Assembly: GCA_964505385.1 (NCBI GenBank)
Contig: CAZDIA010000041.1
Location: 1-21,640, forward strand
DNA length: 21,640 bases
Source of the DNA: SLJN01 sp964505385
GTDB lineage: Bacteria > Bacteroidota > Rhodothermia > Balneolales > Natronogracilivirgulaceae
Direction of reading: 5' to 3'
Shown here: positions 14,851 to 20,784 of the stretch, piece after piece
Layout: every line of letters begins with the position of its first letter
Position numbering within the stretch: the stretch's first letter is position 1
Program-made: the position numbers and the translations under genes
The notes under the pieces: generated by a model
Seen by the model: only the letters and a program-made list of their open reading frames with translations
What the model was told of the DNA's origin: nothing
Databases searched by the model: none

Positions 14851-15005
14851 ATCTGAAATCACAAATCGTCAATCGTACGTCGCAATTCTTTTCAGCTTGC
14901 AGGCTTTCACCATTGTTATAAATCACGGAGTAGCAGTACGCCAAGCCTAAGCTGGCACGAAGAGATTTACGATTGACGATATACGATGTACGATTTGCGA
15001 TGTGT
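14851..15005. repeat. Degenerate ACGAT-type inverted-repeat element
   Basis: The 436-bp spacer between cutA and the porin holds no convincing gene. It contains a 13-bp perfect inverted repeat, ATCGTCAATCGTA (14865-14877) / TACGATTGACGAT (14968-14980), with a second nested pair, AGCTTGCAGGCTT (14894-14906) / AAGCCTAAGCT (14943-14953, two bases shorter). The right arm continues as tandem ACGAT-N2 units (ACGATTGACGATATACGAT, then GTACGATTTGCGAT). Similar ATCGTNNATCGT strings are common in intergenic DNA of Bacteroidota-like genomes. Small ORFs reading through it, such as 14789-15043 on the minus strand, are repeat translations. Function unknown. Confidence 0.65.
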
Positions 15006-15156
15006 GGGACGAGAATTCCGTCACCTCCGGTTGCCGGGTGCAACTTCTACAGCCGGAAATAAGTATGCCCGGAATTAATACAAAATTTACCTTCATTTCC
15101 TATACTTACTTCTGATGATCTAATGCTGCTAAGAAATTATTCCAACACAATTTGTT

Positions 15157-16224
15157 ATGAGAAACTATTGCCGAAGGTTATTCTACCCAACTGTTTTTTT
15201 AGTATTATTCTTTATTGTATTTACCCTTCCAAAATCAAGCTTTGCCGGGCCGGATGTACGTCTCGGGGGGTACATGCAGGGATGGATGCACTACAGTTAT
15301 GAAGAAGACCAGAAGCCGCGTGAAGATGTTTGGGGCTACCGCTTGCGCCGTGCTCGCCTTGCTGCACTGACCCGCATCACCGATGATCTGTCGGCTTCTA
15401 CATGGCTGGAATTTGCCGGATCCCAGAATACACTGCTCGACTTCCACTTTGATTATCGATTCGCCGGAGATTCACACATCCGGGTAGGGCAATTTCGGCC
15501 CCACGGGCAACCATATGATACCGGCGTACTTGGCTCAGCCGGTTTAATTTTTGCTGAAAGACCGCCCATAACTACTTTTTTAGCCTCAAATATGGGGTTT
15601 GATGCCTTCCGCGATATCGGCTTGATGGTTTATGGCAATTATGATCAAATATATTACGCCATACATGCTACTAACGGTCATGGCAGATTTACACAGGCCG
15701 GAACCAATATTTCACAGCGTTCCTTCGGGAGCGGCTCTTACGGCGGCCGGCTCGATATTGATATCACCGAAAACCTGCTGATTGGCGGGCACGCTTCATT
15801 GAACCAACAGCGGGATGTGGTTCTCAACCAATCTGAACCATACGATATTGACCGCTATTCTGCATCTTTACGGATTGTAACCGACGAACTTTTGTTATCA
15901 CGATTTACAACTCAAAGTGAATTCATAATCGGCAGCCGCGATGATGATGCTGAGTTTTCATACGACGGTTTATACACGGAAATTGGATATAATCTGCAGG
16001 AAGACCTGCAATTACTCACACGGCTCGATTACCTTGCCGAAAGGCCGACCGGAAACGGAGATGATGACCTAACCCGGGCAGTTACATTAGGGGCCATGAA
16101 GCTTTTTCATCATAATGACAGCGAAGTAGCAAGAATACTGGCAAATTATAACATAGCACAACTTCCCGATGATCAACTCAGGCACATGGCAACATTGGTT
16201 TTGCAGGTGAGATTTATTCCCTGA
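15157..16224 (+). CDS. Outer-membrane porin, OprO/OprP-like
   Basis: A 355-residue predicted beta-barrel. Residues 1-30 are a signal peptide (Arg-rich start, long hydrophobic stretch, SFA/G cleavage). The mature part alternates short amphipathic strands rich in Tyr/Phe with polar turns: GGYMQGWMHYSYE, YRLRRARLAALTRITDDLSASTWLEFAGSQNTLLDFHFDYRFAGDSHIRVGQFRPHGQPYD, then repeated GG.LDIDITENLLIGGHASL-type strands. The RLRRAR and VGQFRPHG segments resemble phosphate-selective porins O and P, which are passive channels; true substrate specificity cannot be told. It stands alone, 436 bp after cutA, and converges with the response regulator at 16309-16722. ATG 15157-15159. Confidence 0.7.
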   Translation: MRNYCRRLFYPTVFLVLFFIVFTLPKSSFAGPDVRLGGYMQGWMHYSYEEDQKPREDVWGYRLRRARLAALTRITDDLSASTWLEFAGSQNTLLDFHFDYRFAGDSHIRVGQFRPHGQPYDTGVLGSAGLIFAERPPITTFLASNMGFDAFRDIGLMVYGNYDQIYYAIHATNGHGRFTQAGTNISQRSFGSGSYGGRLDIDITENLLIGGHASLNQQRDVVLNQSEPYDIDRYSASLRIVTDELLLSRFTTQSEFIIGSRDDDAEFSYDGLYTEIGYNLQEDLQLLTRLDYLAERPTGNGDDDLTRAVTLGAMKLFHHNDSEVARILANYNIAQLPDDQLRHMATLVLQVRFIP

Positions 16225-16271
16225 TACCTTTATCTATGCACAACATAGCTACTCCCTCTTATGCCAGGGAT

Positions 16272-16299
16272 TTTGTATGTTATCAATACAAGTTTTTTT
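16272..16299 (+). terminator. Possible terminator after the porin gene
   Basis: On the plus strand TTTGTAT-GTTATCA-ATACAAG is followed by seven T. The stem is A/T-rich (6-7 bp), so it is weak, but the position 48 bases after the porin stop and the clean T-run fit. Confidence 0.45.
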
Positions 16300-16308
16300 G
16301 CTTCGTAA

Positions 16309-16722
16309 TCAAGCGTAAATATCCGAGAATTCAGTAAACTCCGGTGATATAAAAAACTCACCGAGTGTTACTTTTTGGATAGCATCAGTTAAATGTTCTG
16401 TCGCATTTTCTTTCGGCAAATATCCTGAAGCACCGGCACTCAGTGCCCTTTTCAAATACTGCCGATCGGAAAACATACTCAGGATAATTATTGAAACATT
16501 TGGCTGAATCATTTGCAATTGTTCCAACACTTTCATGCCATTGAGATTAGTCATATTGAAATCCAATAAGATTATATCATATCTATTCTCCTTGACAAGC
16601 TCCAGTAGCTGATATTTGTCAGTCGCCTCATCCTGAACCTTTATTCCGGGAATAGAAGAAATTATAGAAACTACTCCTTCCCTCATCACGTCATGGTCAT
16701 CCGCGATTAGAATTTTAGTCAT
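16309..16722 (-). CDS. Receiver-only NarL-type response regulator (no HTH)
   Basis: A 137-residue stand-alone receiver domain. The phosphorylation site is Asp54 in LLDFNMTNLNG, the acidic pocket is Asp8/Asp9 (IADDHD), and the conserved lysine is Lys104 in SGYLPKENA; the LSMFSD and RALSAGASGY segments are of the NarL/FixJ type. It is a close paralogue of the 210-residue regulator next to it but stops after the REC domain (…FFISPEFTEFSDIYA). Only 84 bp remain before the convergent porin gene and no LuxR-type HTH can be read there in another frame, so it is a true truncation or a designed single-domain receiver. It may act as a phosphate sink or a protein-interaction switch for the kinase at 17616-19103. 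ATG 16720-16722. Confidence 0.9.
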   Translation of the reverse strand: MTKILIADDHDVMREGVVSIISSIPGIKVQDEATDKYQLLELVKENRYDIILLDFNMTNLNGMKVLEQLQMIQPNVSIIILSMFSDRQYLKRALSAGASGYLPKENATEHLTDAIQKVTLGEFFISPEFTEFSDIYA

Positions 16723-16841
16723 GATTCTATTTTTTTAAGTATGAAGATATAGTTTTCACAGGCCTGCTTCAACCCACTAAGCCTTTGCTCCTTACTGCAG
16801 ACTACATTGCTTTTATCACAAAATATATAGGACAAACACTG

Positions 16842-16889
16842 ATTATAGTGAGTCTATTTTGCTGATTAGACTGTAGGACCAAGCCTACA
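16842..16889 (-). promoter_or_regulatory. Candidate promoter and operator of the receiver-only gene
   Basis: On the minus strand a -10-like TATAAT lies at 16842-16847. Upstream of it is the inverted repeat TGTAGG-CTTGGT-CCTACA (16872-16889), centred about 45 bp before the expected transcript start, an activator-like position. No good -35 is present, consistent with an activated promoter. The neighbouring NarL-type regulator is an obvious candidate binder, but this is inference. Confidence 0.35.
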
Positions 16890-16949
16890 AAATACGTAGA
16901 AGGAGAGGTCGAAATTTGTATTAAAGTAATTTCTATAAGTTACAATAAC

Positions 16950-17582
16950 TCACATTAACAGATTATTCTTGATCACATAATGAGTTAACTGAGCATTATT
17001 CTCAAACCCCATTTTTTCGAAAACTCTCGTTCGATACGTGCTCACTGTCTTTACGCTTAAGTGCAGTTCTTTTCCGATTTCAGACACGGATTTACCCGAG
17101 GCAATGGCGCACATTATTTGATATTCCCTATCAGAAAGAGACTGGTGAGAGTTTTCCTTTTCACCGGAACCGAGCGTAAATGCCAGATGCTCGGCAAGTT
17201 CGGGGGTTACATATCTGCCTCCGTTGACGATTTTCTCCACCGCATTGATCAGGTTTTCCGGAGCCGCTTCTTTGGTAAGGTAACCTGATGCGCCGGAACG
17301 CAATGCTCGCACAGCATACTGGCTTTCCGGATACATACTCAAAACCAGAACCGGTGTATCAGGTTGAACATTTTTCAACTCCTTGAGTGTATCGAGTCCG
17401 TTCAGATTAGGCATGTTGATATCCAAAACTATAATATCAAACTCCTTCTCCTTAATCAGTTTTAAAACCTCATGGCCGTCAGAAGCTTCAGCGGCAACTT
17501 CCATAGACGGGTGGTCGTCAACGATTCGTTTTATTCCTGAACGCACAATTGCATGATCGTCGGCAATGAGTACTTTAGTCAT
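16950..17582 (-). CDS. NarL/FixJ-family response regulator (REC-LuxR HTH)
   Basis: A 210-residue DNA-binding response regulator. The receiver (1-120) has Asp8/Asp9, phospho-acceptor Asp54 in VLDINMPNLNG, a conserved Thr/Ser strand (LVLSMYPES) and Lys104 in SGYLTKEA. The C-terminal LuxR-type helix-turn-helix covers about 145-207: LSDREYQIMCAIASGKSVSEIGKELHLSVKTVSTYRTRVFEKMGF, with the recognition helix around SVKTVSTYRTRV. It lies 33 bp downstream of the histidine kinase stop-to-start junction on the same strand, so the two form a cognate pair. Signal and regulon are unknown; a palindrome near 16872-16889 downstream may be one of its sites. ATG 17580-17582. Confidence 0.95.
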   Translation of the reverse strand: MTKVLIADDHAIVRSGIKRIVDDHPSMEVAAEASDGHEVLKLIKEKEFDIIVLDINMPNLNGLDTLKELKNVQPDTPVLVLSMYPESQYAVRALRSGASGYLTKEAAPENLINAVEKIVNGGRYVTPELAEHLAFTLGSGEKENSHQSLSDREYQIMCAIASGKSVSEIGKELHLSVKTVSTYRTRVFEKMGFENNAQLTHYVIKNNLLM

Positions 17583-17615
17583 AATATGGTCTTTTTAGTT
17601 TGTAATAAAAAACTC

Positions 17616-19103
17616 TTATTTAGATACCGGAATCTGAGCATTTACAATGCAGCCTTTATTTGTTGAAGAAGATACATTAAATTTTCCATTCCATCTATTA
17701 GCTCTTTCACGCATTCCTACAATACCTAATGAGTGGGTCGGTGTCAAGTGATAAGAATCAAAACCGGTGCCATTGTCTTCAACTTTCAGATTAATTTTCT
17801 CAGAATTTTGACTCAACCGTACTTTAACTTCACTTGCGTTTGCGTGTTTAACAACATTCTGAAGGCTTTCCTGGATTATGCGAAAAATATCAACGGCCAT
17901 TTCCTGATTAATTTCAAATTCTTCAGGGTCGGTTTGCAGATCGATTTTCAGATTATTACGACTTCGGATCTGGTCAATTTGCCATTGCACGGCGGCAATT
18001 AATCCCACATCATCAAGAATACGGGGCCTGAGCTCGGTGGCAATCCGGCGCACCGAAGTTATACATTCTCCTACTAATTCTGATGTTTTTTTAACCGCTT
18101 CAATTGAATCTTCATCGGTTAACTTGTTTCGGACAGCCTGAATATCCATCCGGATACGTGCAAGGTTCTGAGCAATTTCATCGTGGATTTCCCGGGATAT
18201 TTGCCCGCGTTCTTTTTCCTGCAAAGATCGCAGATTATTACTCAAAAGCTGAAGCTCTTCTTTGTAAGAGCTCAAATCATCACGTGTTTTTAGCAAATCC
18301 TCCTCATATTGCTTTCGCTCCGAAATATCCTGAAGAAACACCACCCATCCAATCATTCGTTTTTTATCAAGAATGGGGATAAATGTAACATCTACAGGAA
18401 TTGCCACATCCTTTTGAGTCTTCAAAGTGTATTCCTTGCGATGGTATTTGGGTGGTGAAGATTGGGTTACTTTTTTCGCAATCTGTTTCTTTTTCGCATC
18501 AAGAAGGGTAAAAACTTCATGAAATGCTAAACCAACCGCTTCATTTCGTTTCTTTCCGAGAAGTTCCTGGGCAGATGGATTAATGAAATCAATTATTGCC
18601 TCAGAGTTGGTTGTTATCACAGATTCGCCAATCCCCATCACCGTCTCCTGGAACCACGCTCTGGAAATTGCAAGTTGCTGTTCCAGGTGGTATTGCCGCA
18701 TCGTTACATCAATACTCACACTGAGCTGTCGGGGATCAATCGGCTTTAAAAGGTATCCGTAATGCTCTGAGGTTGCCGCCCGCTGTATTAATTCATCTCC
18801 GGTATAAGCCGTTAAAAAAATAATCGGCACATCATAGCGATCACTGATAATATTTGCCGCTTCTATTCCATCCATCTCCCCCTGCAGCATTATGTCCATC
18901 AGGATCAGGTCCGGAGACAGCTCTTCAACTTTCTTAATGGCATCTTCACCGGATACCACCGTAGCCAGGCAGGGAATATCAATTTTCCTCAGCGTTCGCT
19001 CAAGTATATATGAAGCATCCGGATCATCTTCTACGATGACTACTCCTTTTTTTATTCTTTTATATTCAGACAAGTAAGTTTGTGTTGTAGCTTTATTTTC
19101 CAT
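17616..19103 (-). CDS. Cytosolic REC-PAS-HisKA_3 sensor histidine kinase
   Basis: A 495-residue soluble hybrid kinase with no membrane segment. Order of domains: receiver (about 17-135; phospho-acceptor Asp70 in LILMDIMLQG, Lys120 in LLKPID), PAS/PAC (about 148-262; ESVITTNSEAIIDFINPSAQELLGKK, IPILDKKRMIGWVVFLQDISERK), coiled coil, HisKA_3 dimerisation domain (phospho-His307 in REIHDEIAQNLARIR) and HATPase_c (N-box with Asn416, G1 box DNGTGF 443-448, GIVGMRERA). The N-terminal receiver suggests it sits inside a phosphorelay and is switched by another kinase, while PAS may sense a small ligand or redox state. The TTG at 19107-19109 would add two residues; ATG 19101-19103 is preferred. Co-transcribed with the NarL regulator. 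Confidence 0.93.
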   Translation of the reverse strand: MENKATTQTYLSEYKRIKKGVVIVEDDPDASYILERTLRKIDIPCLATVVSGEDAIKKVEELSPDLILMDIMLQGEMDGIEAANIISDRYDVPIIFLTAYTGDELIQRAATSEHYGYLLKPIDPRQLSVSIDVTMRQYHLEQQLAISRAWFQETVMGIGESVITTNSEAIIDFINPSAQELLGKKRNEAVGLAFHEVFTLLDAKKKQIAKKVTQSSPPKYHRKEYTLKTQKDVAIPVDVTFIPILDKKRMIGWVVFLQDISERKQYEEDLLKTRDDLSSYKEELQLLSNNLRSLQEKERGQISREIHDEIAQNLARIRMDIQAVRNKLTDEDSIEAVKKTSELVGECITSVRRIATELRPRILDDVGLIAAVQWQIDQIRSRNNLKIDLQTDPEEFEINQEMAVDIFRIIQESLQNVVKHANASEVKVRLSQNSEKINLKVEDNGTGFDSYHLTPTHSLGIVGMRERANRWNGKFNVSSSTNKGCIVNAQIPVSK

Positions 19104-19154
19104 TACCAAACTATTCGATTATAATATAATAAAGTTCATGAGTGACTTTGAAAA

Positions 19155-19183
19155 GCTATATCAGAATTTCTCAATATCGTCAA
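19155..19183 (-). promoter_or_regulatory. Candidate promoter of the kinase gene
   Basis: TTGACG (19178-19183), a 17-base spacer and TATAGC (19155-19160) on the minus strand, giving a leader of about 45 nt before the ATG at 19103. It is one of several AT-rich possibilities in this spacer. Confidence 0.3.
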
Positions 19184-19296
19184 TTATCATTTTTAGACCC
19201 ACAGTTTAGTCCTGAACTATAGGTTTTTATTATCTAATAAATCCAATTCTGACATTATTAGGCAGAAAAATTTTGTTTTTCATGCATCCGTCTTAT

Positions 19297-19461
19297 AAAG
19301 AATTTTAAGAAGTCAAGATGACAAGATGTCAAGAAAATTAAAGAGATTTGGAGGAGCTATCGGGGATTGGGCTCACAGCTATCATCTTACCATCTTTCCC
19401 TCTTTTCATCTTCTTCACATTAAATCTTCAAAAAGAATTTTAAACCCGGCTTGTCCGGGTT
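19297..19461. repeat. Direct-repeat-flanked purine/pyrimidine element plus hairpin
   Basis: The 521-bp spacer between the kinase and the cyclase gene has no convincing ORF. AAAGAATTTTAA occurs at 19297-19308 and again at 19432-19443, bracketing 123 bp. The left half is purine-rich with GTCAAGATGACAAGATGTCAAG; the right half is pyrimidine-rich (ATCATCTTACCATC…TCATCTTCTTCAC), so the two can pair loosely. Next to it is a perfect small hairpin, AACCCGG-CTTGT-CCGGGTT (19443-19461). GTCAAGATGACAAGATG-like strings are a recurrent intergenic type in Bacteroidota-like genomes. Function unknown; could be a small mobile or relic element. Confidence 0.5.
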
Positions 19462-19624
19462 AGGGATCAAAACAGGAAACGGCAAAACCGGTTAAAAAAT
19501 TTAACTATTCCTGACCTTTTATCACATATATTTTTATAAGTCAACCATCTGTAGAGATTTTTTTCTGTGAAGTTATTATGTTATATGTACATATTTAAAC
19601 TCTCAAATTTAAAAGTTTAAAATT

Positions 19625-20422
19625 ATGAGAAATCCGGTATTCATTATAAGCATCTTCTTGTTTGTGAGTTCATGTGCACCTCCTGATCACACCGAGGAGG
19701 CAGCTTTTGATGGCGAATGGGTCGATCTCACTCATCCGTTTAATGAGGAAACACTGCACTGGCCTACTGCAGAACCTTTCCAGCATGATACAGTGTTCGC
19801 CGGTCAAACTGATGATAATTACTACTATGAAGCACATAGATTTAGCTCTGAAGAGCATGTAGGTACTCATTTGGATGCTCCTATACACTTCTACGAAGAC
19901 CGCAATCGTGCTCATGAAGTTCCGGTAGATCAGCTGATCGGCAACGCCGTGGTGATTGATGTGCAGCAACAGGTGGAAAATGATCGTGACTATCGCATCA
20001 CTGTAGATGATATTACTTCATGGGAAGAGCAGTACGGACAGATACCCGATGAGAGCATCCTGTTGTTTCGAACAGGCTTCGATCAATACTGGCCGGATGC
20101 TGAGCAATACATGGGAACTGCGGAAACCGGTCAAGAGGCACTGGCAGATTTAAGTTTTCCGGGTATTCACCATGATGCCGCTGAATGGCTTGTGGAAAAC
20201 CGGAATATCAAAGCTGTAGGGCTGGACACCGCCAGTCTTGACTACGGGCAATCTGTCGAATTTAAATCTCATGTCCTCTTTCACGAGCAAAACATCCCCG
20301 GTTTTGAAAATATCGCTAACCTCGATCAACTTCCCGAGACCGGAGCTAAAGTTGTAGCATTGCCGATGAAAATTGAAGACGGCAGCGGTGGTCCATTACG
20401 CATCGTCGCTCTTCTCCCGTGA
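19625..20422 (+). CDS. Cyclase/kynurenine-formamidase-like secreted lipoprotein
   Basis: A 265-residue metal-dependent hydrolase of the 'cyclase family' (Pfam Cyclase; relatives include bacterial kynurenine formamidase and isatin hydrolase). Residues 1-16 are a short signal peptide with lipobox VSSC (lipidated Cys17), placing the enzyme outside the cytoplasm. The family metal motif is intact: EEHVGTHLDAPIHF, with His78, His82, Asp84 and His88 as expected ligands. VDLTHPFNEETLHWP at the N-terminus and the late VGLDTASLDYGQS and HVLFHEQNIPGFENIANLDQLP blocks also match. Substrate unknown; an amide or lactone of an aromatic or small organic acid is a fair guess. It stands alone upstream of oxyR on the same strand, separated by 362 bp. 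ATG 19625-19627. Confidence 0.88.
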   Translation: MRNPVFIISIFLFVSSCAPPDHTEEAAFDGEWVDLTHPFNEETLHWPTAEPFQHDTVFAGQTDDNYYYEAHRFSSEEHVGTHLDAPIHFYEDRNRAHEVPVDQLIGNAVVIDVQQQVENDRDYRITVDDITSWEEQYGQIPDESILLFRTGFDQYWPDAEQYMGTAETGQEALADLSFPGIHHDAAEWLVENRNIKAVGLDTASLDYGQSVEFKSHVLFHEQNIPGFENIANLDQLPETGAKVVALPMKIEDGSGGPLRIVALLP

Positions 20423-20469
20423 CCTGATTATCCATTTCCATGATTTATCCCCCTCTCCGATAAAAAAAA

Positions 20470-20553
20470 TGACCACTGGCTTCCTCTTAAGATGGTTATG
20501 GGCAAGCCCGTGGTCACTGCGATGGTTAAAATTCGCGCGTACTCACTCCGCGC
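20470..20553. repeat. Inverted repeats downstream of the cyclase gene
   Basis: TGACCAC (20470-20476) and GTGGTCA (20510-20516) are the ends of an imperfect 17-base-arm hairpin (TGACCACTGGCTTCCTC against GGGCAAGCCCGTGGTCA). A second small pair, GCGCG (20535-20539) / CGCGC (20549-20553), follows at once. Local base composition is richer in G+C than the surrounding spacer. The rest of the 362-bp gap before oxyR holds an AT-rich leader with one palindrome (20700-20718); no ORF in the gap is convincing. Confidence 0.45.
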
Positions 20554-20699
20554 TTAGGCACTCACAAAATTCTTCGGGTGATGGCTCCAAAAACTTTGTT
20601 TCCACGCACACGATTTAAAAGATCAGTGATCAATCGCTAAACTATGATTTAAAGGTACCGCATATGAGTTAATAAGTAAAATTAATTATATTTATCATG

Positions 20700-20718
20700 T
20701 AATTGATAAAATCAATTA
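20700..20718. promoter_or_regulatory. Palindromic LysR-type operator candidate upstream of oxyR
   Basis: TAATTGATAAAATCAATTA has 8-bp perfect arms around a 3-bp centre, and contains the T-N11-A pattern of LysR-type regulators. It lies 66 bp before the oxyR ATG and just upstream of a weak TTGAAT (20723-20728) / 18 bp / TGTAAT (20747-20752) promoter-like pair, a position that fits autoregulation. Confidence 0.5.
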
Positions 20719-20784
20719 TCCGTTGAATACTTGTTCTTCACCGAACTGTAATCTTTCATTGGCAACCCGGAATAATGGCCCCAC

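Noticed and set aside
14968..15000. Short ACGAT units considered as a CRISPR array.
   Set aside because: Units are 5-8 bp with no spacers of constant length and no cas gene nearby.
14789..15043. An 84-codon minus-strand ORF upstream of the porin gene.
   Set aside because: Its sequence (NRTSYIVNRKS-like) is a translation of the ACGAT-type repeat, a well-known source of false ORFs in such genomes.
16225..16308. Search for a frameshifted HTH domain that would make the receiver-only regulator a pseudogene.
   Set aside because: Only 84 bp remain before the convergent porin gene, and no LuxR-type helix-turn-helix can be read in any frame.
16839..16857. An 11-base match to the phage T7 promoter core (GACTCACTATA) on the minus strand.
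   Set aside because: The bases before and after differ from the T7 consensus, including the +1 GGG, and no phage gene is near. Treated as chance; the TATAAT inside is better read as a bacterial -10.
20373..20618. An 81-codon plus-strand ORF overlapping the end of the cyclase gene.
   Set aside because: It begins inside the cyclase coding sequence in another frame and continues through the inverted repeats; no protein-like features.
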